From assembly GCF_007830035.1 (NCBI RefSeq), contig NZ_VLKN01000004.1:372001-436000 (forward strand): a DNA stretch of 64,000 nt, written 5' to 3'. The notes under the pieces were generated by a model. It searched no databases and was not told where the DNA came from. It saw nothing but the letters and a program-made list of their open reading frames with translations. Positions 7,767-15,614 of the stretch are shown in pieces. The position numbers and the translations under genes are program-made. The stretch comes from Luteimonas cucumeris. Its GTDB lineage: Bacteria; Pseudomonadota; Gammaproteobacteria; Xanthomonadales; Xanthomonadaceae. The stretch's first letter is position 1; each line of letters starts with the position of its first letter.

Positions 7767-7977
7767 GTGCGTGCCTTGCCGCTGCGGCGTCCGGCCGGCT
7801 GGGCACGCCGAATCAACCGGCAGCGCCCATGCGCACAGTCGCTGATGGGCCGCTTCCGGTTTGTCCGGTTGTCCAACATGGTTCGACTGCAGGCAGCGAG
7901 CCCCAAGCCCGGCCCAGCCATCGTGCGGGCCGGCGGCGGGCGCGGCGATTTCGGATCGCCGCGCCCGTTTTTTTTTT
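7767..7977 (+). ncRNA. Candidate small RNA or attenuated leader between two terminators
   Basis: The 171 bases between the two strong plus-strand terminators contain no supported protein gene. Because the first terminator should stop the upstream transcript, the second one must serve a transcript that begins in this gap. Either it ends a small RNA of up to about 170 nt, or it is a premature terminator in a long leader of the adhesin gene at 8114. No convincing promoter hexamers could be picked out by eye. Confidence 0.35.
7938..7977 (+). terminator. Strong isolated rho-independent terminator
   Basis: A perfect 12-bp stem, GGGCGCGGCGAT (7938-7949) with its complement at 7955-7966, a TTCGG loop, then G and ten T residues (7968-7977). 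The A-run on the opposite strand is on the wrong side for leftward use, so it works only rightwards. Confidence 0.9.
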
Positions 7978-8113
7978 GATGGCTGGCGCTGCCTTTCGCC
8001 GGTTGTCCTCGCAAGCACGATGCAGTCGCGGCCGATTCCGGCCGCGAGCCGTTTCCGAACACGGTCCTCCCGCTGCGCTTGCCCGATCAACCAACCGACT
8101 TGGGGAAACGACC
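7978..8113 (+). promoter_or_regulatory. Leader region of the first adhesin gene
   Basis: This 136-bp stretch lies between the isolated terminator and the adhesin start. It contains a perfect 9-bp hairpin, TCGCGGCCG (8026-8034) with CGGCCGCGA (8039-8047), and a GGGGAAA ribosome-binding site at 8102-8108 just before the ATG. No T-run follows the hairpin, so it would affect translation or mRNA stability rather than terminate transcription. Confidence 0.4.
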
Positions 8114-10285
8114 ATGAATCGCAATGTCAAAAACGCCCACCGCAATAAACCTCGACATCACGCGCTGGCTTCCGCGCTGGCGCTGTGCCTGCTGGCCTGC
8201 GGCCACGCCTGGGCCGGCGTGGCCTGCGACACCGACGCGCCAGGCGAAGGCGCCGATGGTGCCACCGCGATCGGCATACAGAGCGTGGCCTGTGGTACCG
8301 ACGCCTCCGCCGGCGGCCTGCAGAGCACGGCGTTCGGCGCTTTGGCCAATGCGTCCGGCGGATTCAGCACGGCGCTCGGCCTGAACGCGATCGCCAGCGG
8401 CGACTACGCCACCTCAGTGGGCCACAACAGCGAAGCGGTCGGGTTGCGCTCGACCGCCACCGGCGCCAATGCCGTGGCGAGCGGTGCCGACAGCACGGCC
8501 TACGGCCATAGCAGCGAAGCCAGCGGTGCTTTCAGCTCGGCCTCGGGCCAGAACAGCCTCGCCAGTACGGACTGGTCGTCGGCCTTCGGTGCGCTCAGCC
8601 GCGCCACCGGCGCCGCCAGCACGGCCATCGGCGGCGAGTCGGAAGCCTCCGGCAACCACAGCACCGCCGTAGGCGGCTGGTTCGATGCCGACAACGATGG
8701 CGTCGTCGACGTCGGCGAGTTCGCCCAGGCGCAGGGCGACCGCGGCACCGCCATCGGTGCAGGCGCGCGCGTGGCCACCAACGACGGCACGGCCGTGGGT
8801 GTGCAGAGCCGCGCCAATGGCGCCTTCGCCACGGCGATCGGTGGACGCAGCTCGGCTGGCGTCGGCGGTACCGCGATCGGCTATCTCAGCTCGGCCAGCC
8901 AGGCGAACGCCACCGCGAACGGCTTCATGAGCATCGCCGGTGGCATGAATGCTTCTGCGTTTGGTGCCGGCAGCTTCGCGTCCACGGCCAACAGCACCGC
9001 GATCGGCTTCGAGGCCCAATCCGCAGGCGCCGTGTCCACTGCGCTCGGCGCAGGTAGCACGGCCAGCGGCATGTTCGCCGTCGCGCTGGGCGCGAATAGC
9101 GTGTCGAGCGGTCAGTTCAGCATTGCGGTCGGCCACGACAGCATCGCCAGTGGTGTGAGCAGCACGGCCGTCGGCCAGGGCGCACAGGCCACCGCAAACG
9201 AAACGACGGCGCTGGGCAATGGCACGATCGCCACAGGACTTCATAGCACCGCGCTGGGCTACGACAGCGAGACCCTGGGCGAAAACGCCGTGGCTATCGG
9301 ACATACCAGCGCGGCGAACGCGTTCGGCGCCGTCGCGCTGGGCACGAGCGCCGAAGCCGGCGGGGAAGCCAGCACCGCCATGGGATACGACGCCACCGCC
9401 AGCGGCGACTATGCCGTCGCGCTGGGCGAGAACAGCTCCGCCAGCGGCAATCAGAGCGTGGCCACCGGCGGTTCCGCCAATGCCTCGGGGAGCCAAAGCA
9501 GCGCTTACGGCATGGGCAGCAGAGCGCAGGGCGAACTGAGCACTGCCCTGGGCGCGGATAGCACCGCTGCAGGGTTGAACGACACCGCGATCGGCGGCGG
9601 CGCCCAGGTACTGGCCGATTCAAGTACGGCATTGGGCGCATTGAGCTCGGTGACGATCGGCGCGACCAATGCAGTAGCGCTGGGTTCGGGCTCGATCGCA
9701 GATCAGGCGAATACGGTATCGGTCGGTAGCGCCGGCAACGAACGGCGCATCTCCAACGTCGCCGATGCCGTCCTCGTCACCGACGCGGTCAACCTGCAGC
9801 AGCTCGAAGCGACGTTGGCGACCGCCAATGCCTACACCGACACCGCCGTCGCCACCGGCGGCACCGCGGCCAACGCTTACACCGACAATCGCGAAGCGGC
9901 GATCCGCGACGACATGGCAACCGGCGATGCGGCGACGCTGTCTTCGGCCAATGCTTACACCGACAGCCGCGTGGCCGAGCTTGCCGGCTTCGCTGGCCAG
10001 ATCGGCGCCTTCCGCGACGAGGTCAATGAGCGTTTCGCGCACCAGGACAAGCGCATCAGCCGGATCGGTGCGATGGGCACGGCGATGGCGCAGATGACGG
10101 CGAGTGCGGCCGGCATACGCAGGACCAACCGACTCGCTATCGGCACCGGCATGCAGGCCGGCCACGCTGCGCTCGCGGTCGGTTACCAGCGCGCGGTCAG
10201 CGACAGCGCGACGTTCACCTTGGGCGGCGCATTCAGTGGCAACGGCGAGGACACGGTCGGCATGGGCGTGGGCATCGGCTGGTAG
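8114..10285 (+). CDS. YadA-like trimeric autotransporter adhesin 1
   Basis: A 723-residue trimeric autotransporter. A long signal peptide ends at GHAWA; the mature protein starts GVACDTD. Residues about 40-545 are a YadA-type head of 14-residue left-handed beta-roll repeats (forms of ASGxxSTALGxNA). One head insertion, at 8684-8719, is a canonical 12-residue EF-hand calcium loop (DADNDGVVDVGE). The neck motif TDAVNLQQLE follows near 560, then a short stalk with NAYTD repeats, a coiled coil (VNERFAHQDKRI), and the C-terminal YadA anchor ending GVGIGW with a terminal aromatic residue. Two cysteines at mature positions 4 and 26 are shared with the next gene. It should sit on the outer membrane as a trimer and mediate attachment. 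Confidence 0.92.
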   Translation: MNRNVKNAHRNKPRHHALASALALCLLACGHAWAGVACDTDAPGEGADGATAIGIQSVACGTDASAGGLQSTAFGALANASGGFSTALGLNAIASGDYATSVGHNSEAVGLRSTATGANAVASGADSTAYGHSSEASGAFSSASGQNSLASTDWSSAFGALSRATGAASTAIGGESEASGNHSTAVGGWFDADNDGVVDVGEFAQAQGDRGTAIGAGARVATNDGTAVGVQSRANGAFATAIGGRSSAGVGGTAIGYLSSASQANATANGFMSIAGGMNASAFGAGSFASTANSTAIGFEAQSAGAVSTALGAGSTASGMFAVALGANSVSSGQFSIAVGHDSIASGVSSTAVGQGAQATANETTALGNGTIATGLHSTALGYDSETLGENAVAIGHTSAANAFGAVALGTSAEAGGEASTAMGYDATASGDYAVALGENSSASGNQSVATGGSANASGSQSSAYGMGSRAQGELSTALGADSTAAGLNDTAIGGGAQVLADSSTALGALSSVTIGATNAVALGSGSIADQANTVSVGSAGNERRISNVADAVLVTDAVNLQQLEATLATANAYTDTAVATGGTAANAYTDNREAAIRDDMATGDAATLSSANAYTDSRVAELAGFAGQIGAFRDEVNERFAHQDKRISRIGAMGTAMAQMTASAAGIRRTNRLAIGTGMQAGHAALAVGYQRAVSDSATFTLGGAFSGNGEDTVGMGVGIGW
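8684..8719 (+). other. EF-hand calcium loop inside the adhesin head
   Basis: The codons read DADNDGVVDVGE, with Asp at positions 1, 3, 5 and 9, Gly at 6, a hydrophobic residue at 8 and Glu at 12, the full canonical EF-hand loop. It interrupts the regular head repeats just after a GGWF sequence and before EFAQAQGDRGTAIG, so it forms a separate protruding loop. The second adhesin lacks it. Confidence 0.75.
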
Positions 10286-10724
10286 CAGCGCGGCAGTGTC
10301 CCGCCACTGACGATTCCCTCCTGTGGTTCTTGAGTTGGCCCGTTCCCAAGGGCAGGCCGGCACGGGCGTGGCAGTTCACCGCCACGCCCGTTTTTTCTCA
10401 TCCGCTCCTGTTGGGCACCGCTGCGTGACGTCGCAGGAAATCCTGACGACCTCCCACACGCGTCGCGCTGCGTGTGCACTCGCTCGCCGGTGCCAGGCGA
10501 TATGCCGCCGGAAACAGCAAGACACATGGCGCTTTCAATGCGCTGCTTCGTACAGACGGTGATTTTTTGCGTGCTGGAGTCGCGCCGTGCACAGGCCGTG
10601 ATGGGTCTGCGCCACTTCGTCCGGTTGCTAGGTAAGCGCGACGCGACTGTGGTCCTGGCGGCAATGCCGGCAGGTACATCCGTATTCGCGCGATATCGCA
10701 AACACACCACCTTGGGAGTACGTA
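10286..10724. other. 439-bp region between the two adhesin genes
   Basis: The first third holds the terminator of adhesin 1 (10362-10396). The rest contains short open frames on both strands, none with a plausible ribosome-binding site or recognisable product. A short dyad, CGTCGCGCTGCGTGTGCACTCG around 10461-10483, was too irregular to call. The promoter of adhesin 2 presumably lies in the last 150 bases; GGGAG precedes its start by 7 bases. Confidence 0.6.
10362..10396 (+). terminator. Rho-independent terminator of adhesin 1
   Basis: ACGGGCGTGGC (10362-10372) pairs with GCCACGCCCGT (10381-10391) around an 8-base loop; six T residues (10391-10396) follow. It starts 77 bases after the stop codon of the first adhesin. 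Confidence 0.88.
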
Positions 10725-12296
10725 ATGAACCATTCGAACCTGGCGCGCGCGAAACGTTGTCGCGGCCTTCTGACCATTGCGCTATGTCTCGTCATTTCCG
10801 GCGTCGCCCACGCTGGGGACATCTGCGACTTCGTCACGGCCGGCGAGGACGGTAGTGGCGCCACGGCCGCCGGCGCCGACGCGCTGGCCTGCGGGACCGA
10901 CGCCCAGGCCAGCGGCGAATTCGCCACGGCGATCGGCGCACAGAGCGTCGCCAGCGCGCAGAACGCCACCGCCGTCGGACAAGACAGCATGGCCACGGCT
11001 ATGGCCAGCTCGGCATTGGGCGCCAGCAGCGAAGCCATCACTTTCGGCTCGGTCGCGATCGGCGCGGTTGCCAAGGCACACGGCGGATCGAGCACCGCGC
11101 TAGGGTCATTCAGCAATGCCACGGGCAGTGGCGCGGTCGCGGTCGGCCATCAAGGCACGGCCTCGGCCGACGACGCCACGGCCATCGGCACCCTCGCCGA
11201 AGCCTCCGGACATGCCGGCACGGCGATTGGTGCCGAAAGCCGGGCCACGGGAGAGCACGCCATCGCGATCGGCGCGGCGAGCCTGGCCAGCGGCCAGTAC
11301 AGCGCCGCGATCGGAACCGGCAGCCAGGCAACCGGACAAAACAGCACCGCCCTCGGCGATGGCAGCCAGGCGACCGCCATGGCCACGACCGCGCTCGGCG
11401 CCGAGGCCGAAGCATCGTCGTTCGCCGATGCCGCTTTCGGCACGGCTGCCCACGCCAGCGGCGGCTCCAGCACTGCGCTCGGGTCCTTCAGCCAGGCCAG
11501 CGGCGACTACGCGATCACGATCGGCTCGCAAAGCCAGGCGACGGCAGCGGGAAGCATGGCCATCGGCACCACGAGCATCGCCAGCGCAACCAACAGCATG
11601 GCGCTGGGTTTCGAGGGACTGGCCGCCGGAGAAAATTCCGTGGCGCTTGGCACGCACTCCGTGGCGGATCAAGCCGACACCGTTTCGATCGGCAGCGCCG
11701 GCAGCGAGCGGCGCCTGGTCAATGTCGCTGCCGGCACCACCGCCACCGACGCGGTCAACCTGTCGCAACTGCAGGCGACGCTGGCAACCGCAAACGCCTA
11801 CACCGACACCGCCGTCGCTACCGGTGGCACCGCTGCGAATGCTTACACCGACAACCGCGAGACGGCGATACGCGCCGACATGACCGCAGCCGATGCCACC
11901 ACGCTGCAATCGGCGCAGGACCATGCCGATGCCGGCGATGCGCAGACCCTGTCCTCGGCCAATGCCTACACGGACACCCGGTTCGCCGCCGTCACCGGTT
12001 TCGCCGACGACTTCAACGCCTTCCGCAACGATGTCGATCGCCGTTTCCAGCAACAGGACGAGCTGACCAACCGCAGCGGTGCGATGGGCTCGGCGATGAT
12101 CAACATGGGCATCAATGCATCCGGTGCGCAGGGCAACCGCGGCCGTGTCGCCGTTGGCGCCGGCTTCCAGGGCGGCGAGCGCGCACTGTCGGTCGGTTAC
12201 GGCCGTCGCGTCGGCCAGCGTGGCTCGTTTTCGCTGGGTGGTGCGTTCAGCGGCAGCGAAAGCTCGGCCGGCATCGGCTTCGGCCTGGAACTGTAA
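10725..12296 (+). CDS. YadA-like trimeric autotransporter adhesin 2
   Basis: A 523-residue paralogue of the preceding adhesin with a shorter head. The signal peptide ends at SGVAHA and the mature chain starts GDICDFV. Residues about 30-330 are YadA head repeats; there is no EF-hand insertion. The neck (TDAVNLSQLQ), stalk with repeated NAYTD, coiled coil (VDRRFQQQDELTNR) and anchor (ending GIGFGLEL) follow. From the neck onward it is closely similar to adhesin 1 at the DNA level, for example around 9820-9960 and 11790-11970, which points to a tandem duplication with later head divergence. The cysteine pair at mature positions 4 and 26 is conserved. Expected location is the outer membrane. Confidence 0.9.
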   Translation: MNHSNLARAKRCRGLLTIALCLVISGVAHAGDICDFVTAGEDGSGATAAGADALACGTDAQASGEFATAIGAQSVASAQNATAVGQDSMATAMASSALGASSEAITFGSVAIGAVAKAHGGSSTALGSFSNATGSGAVAVGHQGTASADDATAIGTLAEASGHAGTAIGAESRATGEHAIAIGAASLASGQYSAAIGTGSQATGQNSTALGDGSQATAMATTALGAEAEASSFADAAFGTAAHASGGSSTALGSFSQASGDYAITIGSQSQATAAGSMAIGTTSIASATNSMALGFEGLAAGENSVALGTHSVADQADTVSIGSAGSERRLVNVAAGTTATDAVNLSQLQATLATANAYTDTAVATGGTAANAYTDNRETAIRADMTAADATTLQSAQDHADAGDAQTLSSANAYTDTRFAAVTGFADDFNAFRNDVDRRFQQQDELTNRSGAMGSAMINMGINASGAQGNRGRVAVGAGFQGGERALSVGYGRRVGQRGSFSLGGAFSGSESSAGIGFGLEL

Positions 12297-12354
12297 GCAC
12301 GCTCGTCCCGGCGGCGGCACGTCGTCGGGACGACGGACTATCTGGAGATTGCGA

Positions 12355-12861
12355 TTGAAACTGGCACATGTCGTTGTCTACCTTGCTGATGTCGAACAGA
12401 CGCTCGATTTCTATCAGCGTGCGTTCGCCTTGCCGATCCGGATGAAGCACGAGATCGACGGCGCGGTGGCCTACGCGGAACTCGACATGGAAGGCACGAC
12501 CCTCGGCTTCGCCTCGCACTGGCTCGGCGAGTTGAACCTGGGTCGGCAATACCAGCCCGTGTCGACCTCGGGCAAACCATTCGGCCAGACACTTGTGTTC
12601 GTGACCGACGACGTGCGCGCGTCACTGGCCCGCGCCATCGCCGCCGGCGCCGGCATCGTCGCCGCGCCACGCACCCGGCCGTGGGGGCAGACGGTGGCCT
12701 GCATCCGCGCCATCGAGGGCACGCTGATCGAACTGTGTTCGCCCGTGCCCGGCGTGACGACCCACGTAGCCGGCATGCCGGACCGGTTCGATCCGGGCCT
12801 GTCGGCTTCGCCGGAGCCCCATCGCCCATCGATGCCGACACGCGCGATCCGGCGCGCCTGA
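12355..12861 (+). CDS. VOC (glyoxalase-like) family protein
   Basis: A 168-residue protein of the vicinal oxygen chelate superfamily. It starts KLAHVVVYLADVEQTLDFYQ, the standard beta-alpha-beta opening, and the second half contains FVTDDVRASLARAIAAGAG and the closing ACIRAIEGTLIELCSP strand, so both halves of one VOC unit are present. The substrate cannot be told. The start is a TTG at 12355 with GGAG 7 bases upstream; no ATG gives a better-fitting N-terminus. The C-terminal 25 residues (proline- and arginine-rich) are not part of the fold. It is convergent with the sigma factor gene 53 bp downstream. Confidence 0.75.
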   Translation: MKLAHVVVYLADVEQTLDFYQRAFALPIRMKHEIDGAVAYAELDMEGTTLGFASHWLGELNLGRQYQPVSTSGKPFGQTLVFVTDDVRASLARAIAAGAGIVAAPRTRPWGQTVACIRAIEGTLIELCSPVPGVTTHVAGMPDRFDPGLSASPEPHRPSMPTRAIRRA

Positions 12862-12914
12862 TCCAGCAACGATATGGCGAGAAAAGCGCGACGCCGTGCA
12901 GCGCCGACAGGCGA

Positions 12915-13466
12915 TCACGCCAGCTGCTGGTTCAACCATGCACGCGCGAAACGCAGGTCGCGCTCGACGGTCGGGATGGAGATTCCCAGCACGCAGGCGA
13001 TCTCCTTGTGCTCCATGCCGCCGAAATACACCATTTCCAGGCCGCGCGCGGCGCGCTCGTCGTGTACGGCAAGACGCTCAAGCGCCTGATGCAATGCGAG
13101 CACGTCGTATTCCACGGCGGCGCTGGCCTCGCGCTCGGCATGGGAGAGGGTCAGCATCGGCACGTTGCCGCCACGCTTGTCGGCGACACGGGCACGGGCG
13201 TGGTCGACCAGCACCGCGCGCATCTTCAACGCGGCGAGCGCGAAGAAATGGGCGCGATCCTGCCAGTCGACCTCATTGCCGAGCAGGCGCAGCAGCGCTT
13301 CGTTGACCACGGCGGTGGCTTGCAGGGTATGACCGGCGCGATCGCGTCGCAAACGCGCCGCCGCCATGCCACGCAGGGTGTCGTAGACCTGCTCCAGCAG
13401 GCGGTCGCGCGAAGCGGCGTCGCCACCACGCCAGTCATGCAGCAATCGGGTCAGGTTCTCGGACAT
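12915..13466 (-). CDS. ECF-subfamily RNA polymerase sigma factor
   Basis: A 183-residue sigma-70 relative of the ECF type associated with Ser/Thr kinase systems (Sigma70_ECF). Region 2 lies at about residues 20-95 (LLEQVYDTLRGMAAARLRRDR to HFFALAALKMRAVLVDHARAR), and region 4 at about 125-180 with a helix-turn-helix MEHKEIACVLGISIPTVERDLRFARAWL. Such factors are usually encoded beside a protein kinase or anti-sigma factor, but none is adjacent here: the gene is isolated between a convergent VOC gene and a REP element. How it is controlled cannot be read from the sequence. ATG at 13466 is followed by a typical N-terminus. Confidence 0.85.
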   Translation of the reverse strand: MSENLTRLLHDWRGGDAASRDRLLEQVYDTLRGMAAARLRRDRAGHTLQATAVVNEALLRLLGNEVDWQDRAHFFALAALKMRAVLVDHARARVADKRGGNVPMLTLSHAEREASAAVEYDVLALHQALERLAVHDERAARGLEMVYFGGMEHKEIACVLGISIPTVERDLRFARAWLNQQLA

Positions 13467-13534
13467 GCCATCGCTCCCATCCCTCCTGGCCGACCATGCC
13501 GCATCGTAGCCGGGCCACCGGTGCGATGCTAACC

Positions 13535-13620
13535 GTAGGGCGGGTCTTGACCCGCCATCGCGATTTCACGTTTCGCCGTGAATCCCGGAGATCGTAATGG
13601 CGGGTCAAGACCCGTACTAC
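13535..13620. repeat. REPIN: two inverted GTAG-bounded REP palindromes
   Basis: The left unit (13535-13558) starts GTAGGGCGGGTC, turns at TT and returns GACCCGCC; the right unit (13597-13620) is its near mirror image and ends in CTAC on the plus strand. Between them lies a third hairpin (TTCACG/CGTGAA around 13565-13582). GTAG-headed palindromes in inverted pairs are the REPIN arrangement typical of xanthomonads and pseudomonads, normally moved by a RAYT transposase encoded elsewhere. The right unit overlaps the TAG stop of the oxygenase gene. Confidence 0.8.
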
Positions 13621-14354
13621 GCGTCGCCCTGGAAACCGCCGGCCCGATAGGTCAGTACCAGCGTATCGCGATGACCTTCGCCGTCGACCGGCTGGATCGG
13701 CGTGGACTCGTGGATCACGCGCGCGTCGTCCAGCAGCAGCAGCGACCAGGGTTCGGCGAGGGTGAAGCGCTGGCCATCGGGACCTGCGGCTTCGAACACA
13801 CGCGTCTCGCCGCCCTTGATGCCATGGCGCCCCACCAGGAACACCGCGACGAAGTCGACGCCGTCGCGATGCGCGCCTTCCGGCGTTGGCCGGCCGATGC
13901 CGTCGCTGGTGTCGATGCGGAACTGGTGCGCTTCCACGTACCAGCGTCGTTCGGGCTTCAACTGCGTGAACTGCGCGCCCAGGGACAGCAGCAGCTTCGT
14001 CCATGCCGGTTGCGTCAGCACCTCGTCTTGCATCGGCTCGAACCAGCGGCGCATGCCGCCATGCAGCGCGTTGTATTCCTGCGATTGCCAGTGCGCGCGA
14101 TGTGGCGCCTGCGCGGCGGCCACGTCATCGACCACGAAGCAGGAATGGCGGCGGCGACGGTAGTTGCCGCCGTCCTTCAGGTAGAGGTCCGGGGACAGGT
14201 CGTTCCAGCTCGGCTCGAGCGCGTGCAGTTCATCGAGATCGCAACCGCACAGCAACGCGACACTGTCGGGCGTGAGCACGGCGTAGCCGCGTTCGCGCAA
14301 TTGCGTCTGCAAGTGGTCTGCGGGGGTGAACGGGGCGGAGAAGGTGGCGACCAT
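13617..14354 (-). CDS. 2OG-Fe(II) dioxygenase family protein
   Basis: A 245-residue member of the 2OG-Fe dioxygenase family typified by bacterial amino-acid hydroxylases (PF10014 type). Iron ligands are visible as HRDGVDF (H and D, around residues 168-170) and the distal histidine in ARVIHESTPI (around 213). The 2-oxoglutarate arginine is likely in HRDTLVLTYRAGG near the end. The N-terminal YAVLTPDSV segment and a WYVEAHQFR strand fit the family. Its substrate, perhaps a free amino acid, is not determined by context: the gene stands alone between a tRNA and a sigma factor. The stop codon TAG is supplied by the adjacent REP palindrome. Confidence 0.8.
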   Translation of the reverse strand: MVATFSAPFTPADHLQTQLRERGYAVLTPDSVALLCGCDLDELHALEPSWNDLSPDLYLKDGGNYRRRRHSCFVVDDVAAAQAPHRAHWQSQEYNALHGGMRRWFEPMQDEVLTQPAWTKLLLSLGAQFTQLKPERRWYVEAHQFRIDTSDGIGRPTPEGAHRDGVDFVAVFLVGRHGIKGGETRVFEAAGPDGQRFTLAEPWSLLLLDDARVIHESTPIQPVDGEGHRDTLVLTYRAGGFQGDA

Positions 14355-14383
14355 GGCTCGATCCTGCGGTTCGCGATCGCCGG

Positions 14384-14414
14384 AAAAGCAGAAGCCCGCA
14401 CGAGGCGGGCTTCT
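14384..14414 (-). terminator. Rho-independent terminator downstream of tRNA-Gln
   Basis: AGAAGCCCGC (14390-14399) pairs perfectly with GCGGGCTTCT (14405-14414). Read leftwards it is followed by GCTTTTCC, so it fits the end of the tRNA-Gln transcript 53 bases upstream. Confidence 0.75.
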
Positions 14415-14466
14415 GGTGTTGCGGAGCGCGATGCCGGCGCCTGCGTTCGCACTCGCGGCTTCAAGA

Positions 14467-14541
14467 TGGCAGCCCCGGATGGATTCGAACCACCGAATGC
14501 CTGAGTCAGAGTCAGGTGCCTTACCGCTTGGCGACGGGGCT
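14467..14541 (-). tRNA. tRNA-Gln (CTG anticodon)
   Basis: A complete 75-nt cloverleaf on the minus strand. The acceptor stem AGCCCCG/CGGGGCT is perfect, the D arm contains GCCAAGCGGTAAGGC, the anticodon stem CCTGA/TCAGG encloses loop CTCTGAC with anticodon CTG, and the T arm holds GGTTCGAATCC. The CCA tail is encoded (14467-14469). The sequence is close to the glutamine tRNA of other gammaproteobacteria. Confidence 0.96.
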
Positions 14542-14585
14542 GTAGGACGCGGCGATTGTAACGCCGCGACCGTCGAACAGGAAAA

Positions 14586-14978
14586 TCAACGCTTGGAGAA
14601 CTGGGTCGCGCGACGCGCCTTGTGCAGGCCGACCTTCTTGCGCTCGACTTCGCGCGCATCGCGGGTCATGAACCCGGCCTTGCGCAGCGGCGACTTCAGC
14701 GACTCGTCGTATTCGACCAGCGCGCGGGCGATGCCCAGGCGGATCGCACCGGCCTGGCCGGTGGTGCCGCCGCCGCTGGCGGTGACCATGATGTCGAACT
14801 TGTCGGTCATCTGGGTCAGTTCGAGCGGCTGGCGCACGATCATGCGCGCGGTCTCGCGGCCGAAGAACTCGTCCAGCGGGCGCTCATTGACAGTGATGTT
14901 GCCGCTGCCCTTGCGCAGGAACACGCGGGCGGTGGAGGACTTGCGGCGGCCAGTGCCGTAGTTTTGGGAGATTGCCAT
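14586..14978 (-). CDS. rpsI: 30S ribosomal protein S9
   Basis: Ribosomal protein S9 of the small subunit, contacting the anticodon region of P-site tRNA through its basic tail. The 130-residue length is standard. The N-terminus [20 protein letters not shown], the central [20 protein letters not shown] and the C-terminal [17 protein letters not shown] are all diagnostic. It lies 3 bases downstream of rplM on the same strand, the universal rplM-rpsI pair, and both will be translated from one mRNA starting upstream of rplM. Confidence 0.99.
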   Translation of the reverse strand: MAISQNYGTGRRKSSTARVFLRKGSGNITVNERPLDEFFGRETARMIVRQPLELTQMTDKFDIMVTASGGGTTGQAGAIRLGIARALVEYDESLKSPLRKAGFMTRDAREVERKKVGLHKARRATQFSKR

Positions 14979-14981
14979 GAG

Positions 14982-15410
14982 TTAGATATCCAGGACTTGC
15001 GGCTGCTGGGCGGTGTGCGGATGCTCGGAGCCCTTGTAGACCTTGAGCTTGCGGTACATGGCGCGGCCGAGCGGATTCTTCGGCAGCATGCCCTTCACGG
15101 CGATCTCGATGACGCGTTCCGGGTGGCGCTCCAGCGCCTGGGCCAGCGTCTCGGTCTTCAGGTTGCCGATGTAACCGGTGAAGCGGTGATACTGCTTGTC
15201 CGCCAGCTTGTTGCCGGTGACGTGGATCTTCTCGGCATTGATCACGACGATGTAATCGCCGGTATCGACATGCGGGGTATAGACCGGCTTGTGCTTGCCG
15301 CGCAGGCGACGCGCGAGCTCGGAGCTCAGGCGGCCGAGGGTCTTGCCGGTGGCGTCGACGAGGTACCAGTCGCGTTGGACGGTCTCGGACTTGGCGGTAA
15401 AGGTTTTCAT
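14982..15410 (-). CDS. rplM: 50S ribosomal protein L13
   Basis: Large-subunit ribosomal protein L13, an early assembly protein that binds 23S rRNA. At 142 residues it is normal. [20 protein letters not shown] begins the protein, followed by [30 protein letters not shown] and the signature [20 protein letters not shown]. The ATG at 15410 matches the family's conserved N-terminus; an open frame upstream is ignored. The upstream region to coq7 is a 204-bp divergent intergenic stretch that must hold the promoter for rplM-rpsI. Confidence 0.99.
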   Translation of the reverse strand: MKTFTAKSETVQRDWYLVDATGKTLGRLSSELARRLRGKHKPVYTPHVDTGDYIVVINAEKIHVTGNKLADKQYHRFTGYIGNLKTETLAQALERHPERVIEIAVKGMLPKNPLGRAMYRKLKVYKGSEHPHTAQQPQVLDI

Positions 15411-15614
15411 GACAACTCTGCTTCTCGGTGTTTGGTCGGGCTGATTCCGGCCGATGTTCTGACGGAATTTTGCCGCGCGTTGTGAATTGCGGGAACGCAA
15501 GAGCGGGGATGATACCGGCCCGCCCGCGGCATCGCAAGCTTCGTGGACGCACCCGGCGAGCCGAAGGCAGCACCCGGGCTACCGTTCCGGGGCGATTGGC
15601 GGGAACATGGCGCC

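Noticed and set aside
10472-10855. Frame crossing from the inter-adhesin gap into adhesin 2
   Set aside because: It overlaps the signal-peptide coding region of adhesin 2 in another frame and has no recognisable domain.
12321-12334. GTCGTCGGGACGAC dyad before the VOC gene as a terminator of adhesin 2
   Set aside because: The stem is short and there is no T-run; I could not support termination.
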